Shown: positions 1-10,959 of the stretch, in pieces
Layout: each line of letters starts with the position of its first letter
Position numbering within the stretch: the stretch's first letter is position 1
Assembly: GCA_027924585.1 (NCBI GenBank)
Contig: BSBM01000442.1
Coordinates: 4,216,001-4,280,000 of the forward strand
Source of the DNA: Larix kaempferi
Taxonomy: Eukaryota > Streptophyta > Pinopsida > Pinales > Pinaceae
Direction of reading: 5' to 3'
DNA: 64,000 nt
Notes under the pieces: generated by a model
Database searches by the model: none
Told to the model about the DNA's origin: nothing
The model's input: the letters and a program-made list of their open reading frames with translations, nothing else
Made by a program: the position numbers and the translations under genes

Positions 1-153
1 CTAGAAGGCATCCTCTTCTGTAGGTGTAGAAGGGTCATCCTGTTCTGCCCTGAAATCTTTAGAGTCAGATAAGTCTTGAATTACGGGGCTAGACTCTTTT
101 TCTTCCTTCTTTGTATGCTTTCTTTTGGGCTGCTGTGCCAACCTTCTACTTTG

Positions 154-1049
154 TCATTTTGACCCTTGCTTGTTGGAAGAAACCCCTGAGTCTTTTGGGC
201 GAGAGGCATCCTTGGAATGCTTGATTCTGATCAAAGTGTCATCCATGACCTCGTTGTCACTGTCCAGGTCAATTTTGCGCTTATTTCCCGATGCAGAGGT
301 GGATTTTTCTTTTGATCCAGCGGCTAGGGGTATGACAGGATTAGGCGTGCCTCTCATCCTTTGCACGTATTTAGCTGAGACCAACACAAATTCCTGCCAT
401 GAGAGCTCTTGAATTTGCACCATCAATTCTCACAAATTATTAACTTGATCAGTCCATGGTGAGCCAATGCATCCTCCTTCCCTTACACTACCTTCTTGTT
501 CATATCCCCGAGAGACTGAAGATGGTAGTAGGGAACGCTGATATTCTTAATTGGTGTAATATGGCCCCTATGTCTTAGAAGCTCCAAAATTCTGAAGTGG
601 AAGATCGAGATGTAGTTAAGTCTTTCTGTGCACTTTATATATCTCAGGACCACGGAAGCTATCTCGTCCAAGGGCGCAGGCATGGTGTTTCTTTTGACCC
701 CATTCTTGTCTTCCTCGTAATTTCTCCCCTGCTCAAAGAAAGATGATTTTTCCCTTTGGTTAGCTTCCCTATAGTCTCTTCCCCAATGTAGCCCCATGGG
801 AAATCCTGTATACTTCGCAATTGCTTCCTCATCGAGCTTGAGGCGTAGTCCCCTTATCCGAGTGACATACTGTTCATCCTTTATGTGTTTTAAGTTCCGG
901 GCAAATTCTAAGGCTACTTCAGTATTGGATCCTCTCAGTCCCGAGATAAAGGGCATCCATCCCGTTGCGCGGAGGATGGCCAACACTTGTGGGTTTTCAT
1001 AGATAGGTGTGTGGTCCTCTGGCTCACTCTTTTTGAATCCTTTTGTCAT
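154..1049 (-). pseudogene. retroelement accessory ORF, 3' of integrase
   Basis: A 188-codon frame (1049-483) is followed after a stop by a 90-codon frame (about 426-154), probably one gene broken once. The first part has the layout GWMPFI..L.G.n.E.ALEFARN, then a short basic/acidic stretch, then EEAIAKYTGFPMGLHW. This resembles from memory the plant-mobile-domain-like or 'putative plant transposon protein' ORFs carried by plant gypsy elements. The second part is Lys/Ser-rich with a basic KRKIDLDSDNE segment that could be a nuclear signal. It lies downstream of the integrase, where Athila/Tat elements carry their extra ORF. The function of such ORFs is unknown. The family match is from memory. 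Confidence 0.6.
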
Positions 1050-1828
1050 CTCTGAGTTTCAAAAATAATCAATCAAACCACAAAGCTCTGAGTGGTGGAC
1101 GACTTACCCATCTGGTTGCGATTGATCACAGGCTTGTGGGCACCTTGTTGGTTGAGTGGTGATACAAACTTCCAGTTTTCTTGCTTCCCGAGAAGCTTGC
1201 ATTTCCAAATTGGGTCCTCTTGTATATTCTGCTACCTTATTTAGCTATTTTTATGCACTCATCTTGATCATTGTGCATCATGTTTGTTGTCTTATGCATT
1301 TCTTTTCATTATTGCACACTGCATTCCTTTCCATCATTGTACATTGCATTGATGCTTTGATCATCAGGGGATATAGTAGTGAGATGCAGAGATCGTCATT
1401 CTCTGACATGTCTAAGTTAGGTCATCATGATTTAGTGAGGTTACTCTGAACTGTGCCACCTAAATGTCTTAAAAGCTATCCTCAGATTTGAAAAATAACC
1501 ATTTTGTGAGGAGAATGATTTGATTCGAAAATAAAACAAAGAGTTCAGCGATTTCCTGCTATGCTAGCGTACCTGAGTGTATGATGCGAGTTTGATTGTA
1601 TGGGAACGGGATTCCATAGTAGATTTCATCTGCGTCTGTAGTTATTTTTGTCATTTCAGTAGTTATGCCTTTTATGATTTCTTTCTGTCGGTTCTCTTGA
1701 AATTTGTTTTATTTGCTTGCTTGAATTTTTGTGCAAGTTTGGTTGATTTGACCTCTAATTGTGTTCAACGTAGCTTTGTAATGGTTCTTCGAACTTGGTT
1801 GATTTGATTTCTATAGTGCTAGATTTTT
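1050..1828. other. non-coding spacer of element 1
   Basis: No coding signal that I recognise. The short open frames here have no family features and the composition is T-rich on the plus strand. It probably separates the accessory ORF from the repetitive ORF within element 1. Confidence 0.4.
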
Positions 1829-2224
1829 TCATTGGAATTTGATTGCTAGCTCTCTTGATTTCTTCGTTGTTGAATTTTGCTGGCTCGCTTGGAATTGGCT
1901 TTGTTGTTCTTTTGCTGGCTCTCTTGATTTCTTTGCTGCTGAAATTTGCTGGCTTGCTTGAAATTTGCTTGTTATTCTTTTGTTGTCTCTCTTGATTTCT
2001 TTGTTGCTGAAATTTGTTGGCTCGCTTGATTTCTGTGCTGCTAAAATTTGCTGGCTCACTTGAAATTTCCTTGTTATTCTTTTGTTGGTTCTCTTGATTT
2101 CTTTGCTGCTGAAATTTGTTGGCTCGCTTGATTTCTTTGTTGCTGAAATTTGCTGGCTCGCTTGAAATTTGCTTGCTGGTTCTTCATAGGTATGGATCGA
2201 GTCCATCAATTTTTGTTTTGACAT
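1829..2224 (-). repeat. coding minisatellite, Gln/Ser/Lys-rich repeat ORF
   Basis: A 131-codon minus-strand frame starting at 2224 is almost wholly tandem repeat. Two units of about 33 codons (FQ.SQQI.A..KSSEPTNFS.KEIKR.NKRIT) are followed by two shorter units (FQASQQ....KKSRE). On the plus strand this is a repeating TTGCTGGCTCGCTTGAAAT-type pattern. It lies just downstream of the integrase C-terminus of element 1. Open-frame maintenance across units may be fortuitous, because a repeat whose unit length is a multiple of three tends to stay open. It may be a tandem expansion in the untranslated spacer rather than a protein. Confidence 0.7.
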
Positions 2225-2370
2225 AATCCCGAGTGGATTTTTTTATCTTTTATTTTTTCCTTTTTTTATCTTTTTGCATTTTTTTTTATCTCTCTTTTTT
2301 ATCTATTTTTTTTTCATTATATATATATTATTTTGTAACTGGAATCAGTGATTATGTATGCTCTCTATCA
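2225..2370. repeat. T-rich and AT-rich low-complexity tract
   Basis: A run of T-rich sequence with short poly-T blocks and an alternating AT stretch near 2318-2330, between the repeat ORF and the end of the integrase reading frame. No gene is visible. Confidence 0.6.
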
Positions 2371-3520
2371 GCATTAGATTTTGCTGATAGAGTGTTTGTG
2401 TGAATTCCTCTCTAGACTGTGGTTTCTTATAAAGTTTGAGTCTGTGTCCATTCACCAACATGGGGAATTCTATTTCATCGATTGTTGTAATTCTGACAGC
2501 TCCATTGTCATAGTTTTTTTTAATGATGTAGGGTCCGATCCATCTGGTTGTGAGTTTGCCTTTAAAAGTGTGAAACCTGGAGTCATATGGTAGTGCCCAG
2601 TCACCTTCTTTGAATTTATTCTGCTTGATGTTTTTGTCATGCCATTTCTTCCTCTGTTGTTGGATGATTTCAGTGTGGCTAAGTGCTTGTTGGCGTTACT
2701 CATTCAGCTGATTTAGTTGTAGCATGTGTTCCTCTTGGATGTTTGAAAGTTCCATGTTTAACTTGGTCGCAATTCTCAATGTTTTGATTTCAAATTCAAT
2801 GGGAAACATTATTTTCTTTCCATAAACCAACTCATATGGGGTAAATCCTGTTCTTGTCTTCCATGTTGTGTTATAAGCCCAAAATGCTTCGCTTAATTTG
2901 TCTTCCCAATCTCTTCTGTGTAGTTGTACTGTCTTTGTCAAGATTGTTTCTAATTCTCTGTTTGTCACCTCAGCTTGACCATTAGCTTGAGGGTGGTAGG
3001 AGGAGGACCTTCAGTGTTTAACATTGTTTCTTCGAAGCAAGTCCTCTATGAGGTTGGATGTAAACTATGTGACTTGGTCAGAAACTAACTCTCTTGGGAC
3101 TCCAAATATGTGGAAGATTTGTTCTGGAAATTTTTTTGCCACATTTGTTTCATTTGCTGCTGCAAGTGTTGCTACTTCTGCCCACTTTGTAAGGTAGTCA
3201 GTGCATACTAGAATATAGCTTTTTTGATTTGATTGTGGGTTGAATGGACCAACAAAATAAAATCCCCATTTCTCAAATGCTTCCAAAGAGATTTGGGGAT
3301 GTAGAGGCATTTCTTCTCTTTGTGTAGGCTTCCCCATTCGTTGAAAGTCATCACAATGTGACACATATTCATAGGAGTCCTTGTGAAGTGTTGGCCAATA
3401 ATATCCAGTTTTCAATATTTTATAGATTGTTCTTTTTGCAGCATAATTTCCTCCACATGGCTCATTGTAAGTGGCATGCAGTATGTCATGGACTTCATCT
3501 TCTATGATACATATTCTCAA
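2371..3520 (-). pseudogene. integrase of element 1 (frameshifted)
   Basis: The zinc-binding N-terminus and core lie in 3520-3065: HDILHATYNEPCGGNYAAKRT, then YWPTLHKDSYEYVSHCDDFQRMG (H2C2-like), then FYFVGPFNPQSNQKSYILVCTDYLTKWAEV, where the first catalytic Asp is expected. A stop near 3065 interrupts the core. The frame at 2968-2696 continues with LHRRDWEDKLSEAFWAYNTTWKTRTGFTPYELVYGKK, the typical end of an rve core. The C-terminal part (2703-2470 and beyond) keeps WIGPY-like wording in another frame. The enzyme would join retroelement cDNA to the chromosome. At least two frame breaks make it non-functional. Confidence 0.85.
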
Positions 3521-3523
3521 TAT

Positions 3524-4290
3524 TTAGTCTGGCCCTTTTTTGAAAAGCATTCCTTCTATCCATGTGTAAGTGGAACTTTGCCTTATGACTCTGCACTTCT
3601 CTTGGTGGCTGTAATGTTGTGGAAATTTACCAGATACTAAGTAGTTTTCTATGTCAGCAAACCATGGGATTTTTGTTGAGATTGCAAAAAGGTGCTCATC
3701 GGGGAAGTTATCATTTACCAATTCATTGTCTTGTCCATGGGTGAGTCTAGACAGAAAATCAACTACTACATTGTGTTTGCTTGGCTTATCCAGGATTGTT
3801 ATGTCAAATTCTTGTAAGAGGATTAGCCATCTAATTATTCGAGCACTTGTATTAGGTTTATTCATAAGATACCTGATTGCTGAATGGTCGGTGTGGACAA
3901 AAACTTGGTATCCATTTATGTAGTGCCTGAATTTGTTTATGGCATGTATGACAGCCAAAAACTCATTTTCTATGACTGTATAATTGAGTTCTGCTCCTGC
4001 CAAATTTTTGCTAATATAATATATGGCATATGGTCTCTTTTATTCTTCTTGTCCAAGTACTGATCCAATGGCATTATTTGAAGCATCAAAATGTATGTGG
4101 AATGGTAGTGTCCAATTTGGTCCTTGAAGTACTGGGGCTGTGATTGTCTTCTCTTTGAGGTTTTCAAATGCTGACATACAATGCTTTGGCCATATGAATT
4201 ATGTATCTTTTGTGAGAAGAGCAAACATTGGTGCAACAATTTTGCTATAAATTTCTATAAATATTCTGTAGTAGCCTGTTTGCCCCATAA
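3524..4290 (-). pseudogene. RNase H region of element 1
   Basis: The frame 4003-3524 reads AGAELNYTVIENEFLAVIHAINKFRHYINGYQVFVHTDHSAIRYLMNKP, the second half of a gypsy RNase H. The conserved E of the ENE motif and the TDH of the third acidic position are visible. The linker toward the integrase (WLILLQEFDITILDKPSKHNVVVDFLSRL) follows. The first half lies at about 4290-4003 in broken frames (for example FDASNNAIGSVLG-like wording in 4100-4040). This domain degrades the RNA template during reverse transcription. Confidence 0.8.
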
Positions 4291-4294
4291 AACT

Positions 4295-4969
4295 TCACAC
4301 ATCTCTTTGTTTGACAGGTGGTGGCAGTGTTCTAATGACCGTGACTTTTTCCTGATCAACTTCAATGACTCTTTGTGAGATATGGTGTCCTAGCACTATG
4401 CCTTCTTCAATCATCATTCTGCATTTATAATTGCTTAGACATAAACTCATTTCAATGCATTTTTTCAATACTAATTCTAGATGCTTTAATGCTTGGTTAA
4501 AATTTTGGCCATAGGGTGTGAAATCATCCATGTAGACTTCCATATGATCATTGATAAAATCATAGAATATGCTTCAAATGGCCCTTTGAAATGTTGTTGG
4601 GGCATTACAGAGTCCAAAGGGTAGCACTCTGTATGCATAAGTGCCCCATGGGCATGTAAATGTTGTTTTATCTTGATCAGCTGGGTGGATTAGGATCTGG
4701 TTGTATCCACTGAATCCATCCAAAAATGAGAAGAATTTGTTTTCAGCCAATGTGTCCAATACTTGGTCGATGAATGGTAGAGGGAAGTGATCTCTCTTAG
4801 TTGCCTTATTGAGCTCTCTGTAATACACACATATCCTCCACTTTCCTCCTTTCTTAGGAACTATAACCAATGGTGAGACCCATTCACTATCTGAGATTGG
4901 GTATATGAACCCTGCATCTAATAGCTTTTGTAACTCCAGCTTAACTATGTCTTTTAATACTGGGTTCAT
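4295..4969 (-). pseudogene. reverse transcriptase of element 1
   Basis: 4969-4574 carries the fingers and palm start: LLDAGFIYPISDSEWVSPLVIVPKKGGKWRICVYYRELN, then FFSFLDGFSGYNQILIHPADQDKTTFTCPWGTYAYRVLPFGLCNAPTTFQRAI. After a short break, 4543-4295 continues with EVYMDDFTPYG, the catalytic YMDD box, then CIEMSLCLSNYKCRMMIEEGIVLGH. The wording is that of the Athila/Tat branch rather than chromoviruses. A stop or frameshift between 4574 and 4543 separates the box from the palm, so no intact enzyme is encoded. Confidence 0.88.
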
Positions 4970-4981
4970 CCTTCTTTGCGC

Positions 4982-6313
4982 TTATCTGGTAGGAACAACA
5001 CCTTCTTTGATATATATGTAATGCTTGCAAATGTCTGGGTGGATAGCCTTCAAGTCGGTGTATGTCCATGCAAAAGCTTTGTTGTTTTCTGAGAGTACCT
5101 TCATTAATTGATGTTCTTGTTTTGGCTCCAAATTGGAGTTAATATTAACTGTCTTTCCAGGCATGATATCAACTATTTTGATCTGTATTGAATGTTGTTC
5201 AAGTGTGAGCACTTCTGCCCACAATCTGTCAGAGTTATGGGTTGATGTTTTATCTTCCTGTTGCTGATCTATTTCAAAACAATCTTCAAGAATATCATGA
5301 TTAGAAGATGCATTTTGAATAAATCTATCTAAATGGATGTCTTCATCAATGGCTTTTAGTGATAAGGAAACTTCGATGGTAAGAACAGGTTGTATGTTTT
5401 GGTCGTTTATATCATTATAATCATCTGTCCAGTTCTGGTATTCTATGTCTGTAGACTTTCTCGCTGGAGGATAAATTGTGATTTTATTTGTAGCTTGACC
5501 ACTGGTGATTGCCATGTTTCCAGATTTGCAGCCTATATAGGTGTATGCTGTTGTTAGCCAAGGTATCCCTAGTATTATTGGGTACCCACTAAGCTTACTT
5601 TTTACTTCTATAACTATGAAGTCAATTGGGTACTCCCAGGATTCTATGTTGATAATGATGTCTTCGAGCATTCCTTCAGGTTTTACAGTTTATGTGTCAG
5701 CAAGCTGCAGTACGATACTGGTTGGTCTGATAATCGATTGGAGTCCTAGGGCTATCATTGTGTCCTTTGTCATCACGTTGATTATAGCCCCTAAATCAAT
5801 TAGGATGCTTGCAATATGTCTATTTTTAATGGTTACGTTGACTACTCGACTACTTGGGTCAAGGTATTTGGGGTTGACAGTGTCACTCAACATTAAATCT
5901 GCTAATTGGCCTACTACGTTTATAGTTGGTGGGTCACGTCTTTTTTGGCCAGGTCTTTTTAAGCAATTTTCTTTAATAAACTTATTACAGATTGGTACAT
6001 CTCCAATGGCTTGTAAAATGGGGATTTGAATGTTCAAATGCTTCAATTCGTTAAGGATAGCATTCTCCTCCTCCTCTTTGGTATTTCGAATGAGTTTTTC
6101 AGGGAATGGCGGGTTTCTATTTGGTATGTGGGGCCGAATTTCTTCTTCCTGGGGGTTTGTCTCAGTTGGTTGCTGAGTTTCGGGTTGTGTTATATGTTTG
6201 TGATCAACATTTTCTTGATCATTCTGCGGATTTGTGTTTTGTAATGTTTTCCCAGATATGAGATTGATCTCATTTATTTCTAGTGTATCCACGACATAAG
6301 TAGGGAATTGCAC
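4982..6313 (-). pseudogene. protease and gag-pol linker of element 1
   Basis: 6313-5690 includes a Pro/Gln/Asn-rich linker, then LMLSDTVNPKYLDPSSRVVNVTIKNRHIASILIDLGAIINVMT, where a retropepsin D-(S/L)-G-A active site is expected; here it reads DLGA. 5671-4982 continues with GYPIILGIPWLTTAYTYIGC, the usual ILGRPWL flap-side strand of plant gypsy proteases, and then an acidic spacer before the RT. A stop between the two frames breaks the gene. The protease would release gag and pol products. Confidence 0.75.
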
Positions 6314-6673
6314 TATTTCAGTGTTATAGGCTTGTTGCTGTCCTGCTTTGTTGTTGTTTGGGCTTGGAACTAGTTGGGAAGGAATTGGGGGCGGTTTAGG
6401 AGGTGGTTGGTTCTATGGGGACGACATGATGAGTGGCTGCTGTAATGGAGCTCTCCAGTTTGCTGAATATGGATAGGGATTTCCATAGTTTATTGGTGGT
6501 TGAGAAAAAGGTGGGGGATACTAAGAGTAAGATTGTGTGTAATATGGCTGTTGATATGGTGCTTGGTTTTGCTGCCATTGGTTTGGAGTTGGCTGAGATG
6601 GCCATGAGTTTGTTGCTGAGAGGTTCCAATTTTGTTGATTATTTCCTTGGTTAAAGTATGCTTGGTTGTTGGG

Positions 6674-7786
6674 CTAGAAGGGCCTAACAAAATTGTTTCT
6701 TCTTTGATTAACAAAACATAGTTGTTCTATTGTACCTTCAGTTGTGGGATCCTGAATAGCAACTTTGCATGATGGAAACATAGGGAATTTATCAGTGGAG
6801 TGATCATCAGTGCAGAGGCCACATATTTCTATGGTGTTCAATGTGCACTGTCCTTTTTCATGTTTCTTTCTGCAGCATGGGAAAAACACTGCCAGTGTTT
6901 GGTTTATCTCATCCTGTTTCTTCTTTATTTGGAGTGCATCAAGTTGAATTGCTAGGGGTTGAAGGATATCAGTTTTCATATCGTCAAGAAGGTTCCCTAA
7001 GTCAGACTTTGTGAGGTTTGGTCCTGAAGATGATGATCCTCCAGTAAATGGATGTGAATCCCTTGTCCCACTTTTACCTTTTCTGGATCTAGAATAGTTC
7101 TTGAAGATTTGTAGAATTTGGTCGTAGGTTTTCTGGAATATATTCCCATATCCTAGAAGGTTCAAGACTTCTAGATTTTCTTCTTTGATTCCTCTAAGAA
7201 GGACAAGTTTCAGTGATTCTTGATCTAAGGTACAGTGACTAGCTCGTTTATAATTGAGTTAAAAGCATTGTGCGTAGTCTTCTAAGGATTATCTTTCTCC
7301 TTGTTGCATTCTAAAGATTTCATCTCTTGTATCTTTTTCCTTATAGTAGTCCCTATATTTTTCTAGGAAGGATTGTTTCATTTGATCCCAGGTGAAAATC
7401 CTGTTTCCTTCTAGGCTCATAAACCATCTAAGTGATAGATCTTTCAATGTAGAAGGAAAGAGTCTCAGTTTTTGTGCATCAGTAGTGTAACCAAATGACC
7501 TACAAACTACCTCAAATTCAAATAAAAATGTGTCAGGATCTTTTGAGGTTAAGCCATGGAATTTTGGCAGGTTATTAGGGTTGATATTCTTCATCCTGGC
7601 ATCCCCAAGCGGTACAATAATGGGAAAAGTGAATAGTTCTCTAGGTTCATCCTCTTCTTCTGCCATAGTAGTGTTGGACCTAGAGCTAGCAAAGAAGTTA
7701 TCTCGGTTTGGATCGTAGCTAGAATCAACTTCGTCTTCAGAGTTAAGGATTTCAAATTGAGAATGATCAGAACTAATGTTACTCAT
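6674..7786 (-). pseudogene. gag of element 1
   Basis: The first frame (7786-7289) has an acidic Ser-rich N-terminus, then PREL, FHGLTSKDPDTFLFEFEVVCRSFGY and LSLRWFMSLEGNRIFTWDQMKQSFLEKY, the retrotransposon gag core. After a break the second frame (7165-6674) gives the C-terminal part with a Cys/His cluster (ICGLCTDDHSTDKFPMFPSC) in place of a zinc knuckle. I chose the start at 7786 because it is the first Met after the PBS and about 130 bases downstream of it. The protein would form the particle and bind genomic RNA. Dead copy. Confidence 0.8.
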
Positions 7787-7915
7787 TGGGAGTTTAGGCA
7801 GAAAACGCCCAAATCTATCCCTCTGTCGTCAAGACATTCATGGTAAAATTTTTAATTTATTTTTTCGTTTCTTTTTTCCTTTTTTTTTAAAGATGTCTTC
7901 TATAGATTAAGCACC

Positions 7916-7933
7916 TCCTCAGCAGTGGCACCA
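7916..7933 (-). other. primer-binding site of element 1
   Basis: On the minus strand it reads TGGTGCCACTGCTGAGGA. This aligns with the Athila-type PBS (TGGCGCC...) usually ascribed to tRNA-Asp, differing mostly by C-to-T or G-to-A changes expected from decayed methylated DNA. It sits a few bases inside the inferred 5' LTR end. Confidence 0.65.
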
Positions 7934-7938
7934 AAAAG

Positions 7939-9328
7939 TGGTGGACTCCAGAAATGGGTACCTAATTAGGGTATCTATACCGGGAGTATACTTTAATTAT
8001 CAACCAGGGATCGTACAAACTTAAGAGGTGCTAAGCACTGTATGTGCACTATAGAGTGATCTTTGTCGTTCAGGGTGTTGAATGTTTCCGAAAGGTTTCT
8101 TTTGAGGGAAATGGAAATATTGGTCGAAAACTAAGAAGCTGGAAGGATGCAAATCTATAACCTGAATCTCCTGAAGACTGATAGATTTATCTTAGGAAAG
8201 GAAAAACTAGAAATTTAGTTTAGGAATTAAATACTGAAATACTGGAAATTTATTCTAGGAAATAAATACTGAAAGCTAGAAATTTAATTTGGGAATCAAA
8301 TACTGAAAGCTGGAAAGTTAGTCTAGGAATTAAATACTGAAAGCTGGTAAATCTAATCTAGGAATCTTAATTATGAAGAACAATCAAATTCTATCTACCC
8401 AATCAAATACCAAAAGCGATAAAACATTATTATATTCAAATCAAATGCTGAAATATTCAACTTCTATGTGATCAAACTTAAATAAGGAGAGTATGCGTGA
8501 ATTTATAAATCTGAATCATTATATGGAAATAGTATAAAATGCTGGAAAACAGATGTGAAATACACCTATGCATATAACATCTATAAGAATACTGACAGCG
8601 TGTTACATAACTAAGGAATCAGTATTATCGAACTACAGAGAAAATCGTTGAACTGGAATCAAAATCTATTATTTAAACAATTGTCAAAGTACTTTCACAC
8701 ATTATGATGAATAAGCCAATTAACAAAACGCATGAGAAATACCTGTGATCAAATACGGGATTCCTGATCTACATATTGAGGGGGCCCTCCCCAACACATA
8801 TTTCAGGAGTGAAGAAGACTTATAAACTCAAGGATTTTAAATAACACCATCCTTTCATTATCAAAATCGTAACTTCATGTTCCAGGAAAAGGTTAAACAG
8901 AACTATCTCGAATATAAAATGTGTTGAAGATTGTTTCACTAAAATGTCAACAGGGCCCCTTGCTATTCAAGAGGTTCCTATTTATTCTTAATTCTAACCT
9001 AACTCTACATTGTAAATGCCGATCCTAGTTAGCAAGAGCTTTTTCTATAAATCGGGAAAATATGAGCGCTGAGCCACTCGTGATCTTCAGTCTTTGAGCT
9101 TGATCTACTTGTTGTCTTCCAGATCACTTGCGCCCTGCTCATACATGCCTATTTTCATATAATTAGCAAATAAAAATGTCTTTAAGCATAAGAAGAATAA
9201 CCTCTAAACTACTTTATTAAATAATCAAAACAAATTCATTCTTCCCCATAAACACAGGTATTCCCTTATCCTTTCTTGTGCTTGTGTGGCATGAAAGGGC
9301 TATAGAGTACCTAATTTTGGTCTCATCA
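7939..9328 (-). repeat. 5' LTR of element 1 (about 1.39 kb)
   Basis: The inner end is placed where a ..CCACCA terminus lies five bases before the PBS. The outer end is at 9328, where minus-strand TGATGAGACC begins directly after the RNase H frame of element 2 breaks off. There are no ORFs inside. The partner LTR is outside the window, so the boundaries are inferred from TG..CA ends and context, not from alignment. The interior shows repeated 'aggaat(t/c)aaatactgaaa' blocks (8215-8345). Confidence 0.6.
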
Positions 9329-9631
9329 GGAATACATCTCTTTGTCATAAGTGGGATACTTCCAAACTGTGTCAGAGAGTGTCTCACTGTGATATGCCAC
9401 TGGATATCCCCGTTGAGTAAGAACTGCCCCAATAGCATAGTCTGAGGCATCTGTCTCGATCTCAAATGTTTGTTGCAAGTCTAGTAATGTGAGCACTAGT
9501 GGAGCAGAGCAGAGGTGATGTTTCAACTTGACGAACATCTCATGTTGAGATTCATACCAAAAGAATTTTGCTTTTGCCCCTCCCTTGGTGACTTGGATCA
9601 AGGGCCAAGTGATATGAGAGAATTCCAACAT
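9329..9631 (-). pseudogene. RNase H N-terminal half of element 2
   Basis: The frame 9631-9326 reads FSHITWPLIQVTKGGAKAKFFW, then FVKLKHHLCSAPLVLTLLDLQQTFEIETDASDYAIGAVLTQRGYPVAYHSETLSD, then KYPTYDKEMYS. The first catalytic Asp (ETDASDYAIGAVL) and the Glu of the KEM motif are present. The remaining half is absent: translation runs straight into non-coding LTR sequence of element 1. The clean loss after KEM marks an insertion breakpoint rather than gradual decay. Confidence 0.85.
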
Positions 9632-9639
9632 GAACCTGC

Positions 9640-10370
9640 AGTAGAAATTGGCAAGACCTAGAAAGTTTCAAAGCTCTGTTAGAGTGGCAGGGGCTGGCCA
9701 ATCCCGAATGATTTGGATCTTGGTCGGATCTACATGCACCCCTCACTCATCAATAATGTATCCCAAATACTGAACCTGGGTCATGCCAAAAGTTCACTTC
9801 TCCAAATTGGCACACAACTTGTGTTGCCGCAGTGTTTGGAGGACCTGTCAGATGTGGTGGAGGTGCTCCTCCCACGTTTGGATGAAGATCAGGATGTCAT
9901 CCAAGTACACTACTACAAATGAGTTGGTGAATAGCCGCAAGATGTCGTCCATCATCCTCATGAAGGTTGCAGGAGAATTTATCAGCCCGAAAGGCATGAC
10001 CAACCGTTCAAAAAGGCCCTCCTTGGCTTTGAAGGTAGTCTTCCACACATCAGAGGGTTTGATTGGTACCTGGTGGTATCTAGACTTCAAGTCGATCTTA
10101 CTGAAATATTTTTCCCCCTTGAGTTGGTCCAGAAGGTTATCAATCTGTGGGATTGGGTACCTATTCTGGACAGTGATCTTATTCAGCCCCCGATAGTCAA
10201 TACAAAGTCTCCAAGTCCCATCCTTCTTTTGCACCAGCACGATCGGGCTCCCACAAGGCGATGAAATTGGTCGGATGTGCCCTTTCTGCAACAGTTCCTG
10301 AATCTACCTCTTGATTTCGTCATTCTCCAGAACAGAGTGCAGATAGATTGGTCCATTGGGAAGCGACGCG
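9640..10370 (-). pseudogene. reverse transcriptase of element 2
   Basis: The longest frame (10291-9848, 147 codons) covers ISSPCGSPIVLVQKKDGTWRLCIDYRGLN, then IPQIDNLLDQLKGEKYFSKIDLKSRYHQVPI, then FERLVMPFGLINSPATFMRMMDDILR, then FVVVYLDDILIF. The YLDD catalytic box and the surrounding wording are intact over this span. The thumb lies at about 9848-9640 in shifted frames. The domain order with 9631-9326 is colinear. Stops flanking the frame show that it is a relic. Confidence 0.85.
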
Positions 10371-10697
10371 CTTGGGTTAGATCGATGGGGTGCTTGACCT
10401 AACAGTGCGATGCACCCTTGTGGGTGAGGTGAATATGTCCCCGTACTCTTCCACGACCTTGTACATTTGTTGTTGTTGGGCAGAGGAGCTCTATCTGGAG
10501 GTCGTGGCCACAGTCTTATTCTTTCTCTGAGGGCGGATTACTAGGAAAACAAATTTCCCTGTTTTGGAAATGAGTTTACAACATTGTTTTGCAGTAACCA
10601 AAGAGATGGCGGCAGGCGGCACTACATCTGGTATCCTGTACAAGTTATTTCCCAATGTAATAATAACAATGCAAGGTCAAGACTCATACATAGCATG

Positions 10698-10955
10698 TCA
10701 CTTCCACAAGTATGGTTGGCCTAATAATACATCAGAAACATCAAGAGGAGTAATGTCACATAATACCTCATCCGTGAAGGGCTTGATGCTGTAGGGGAGG
10801 TGACACTGTTGGATGACGTGGAGATCCCGTCCTTGGTGAAGCCACCCAATGGTGTATGGTTGTGGGTGTGATGTTTTCGGCAAGGCCAACCGCTTCATGA
10901 CCTCTGTTGAAATGATGCTATTTTGGCTCCCACTTTTGACAATGAACCGCAACAT
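10698..10955 (-). pseudogene. retropepsin-like protease of element 2
   Basis: An 85-codon minus-strand frame reads FIVKSGSQNSIISTEVMKRL, then PYTIGWLHQGRDLHV, then DITPLDVSDVLLGQPYLW. The DVSDVLLGQPYLW strand is the characteristic C-terminal part of plant gypsy gag-pol aspartic proteases. The active site expected as D-S/T-G reads KSGS, so the catalytic Asp appears replaced. Between this and the RT (10300-10697) lies only decayed polyprotein spacer. Confidence 0.7.
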
Positions 10956-10959
10956 GAAA

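Larger units (their letters stand above)
1..9328 (-). mobile_element. Athila/Tat-like Ty3/gypsy retrotransposon 1 (3' end outside window)
   Basis: Read on the minus strand the order is 5' LTR (9328-7939), PBS, gag, protease, RT, RNase H, integrase, a repetitive ORF, then an accessory ORF running to the left edge. RT and protease wording (SFLDGFSGYNQI, CPWGTYAYRV, YMDDF) is that of the plant Athila/Tat branch. All frames are broken by stops and frameshifts, so the copy is dead. No 3' LTR is seen and it should lie left of base 1. The right boundary at 9328 falls exactly where the RNase H reading of the neighbouring element stops, so this copy appears nested in element 2. Confidence 0.85.

Noticed and set aside
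125-412. Plus-strand open frames over 125-1449
   Set aside because: They overlap the better supported minus-strand accessory ORF or carry no protein-like features.
5541-6244. Plus-strand frames opposite the protease and gag linker of element 1
   Set aside because: Antisense shadows of recognisable minus-strand pol sequence.
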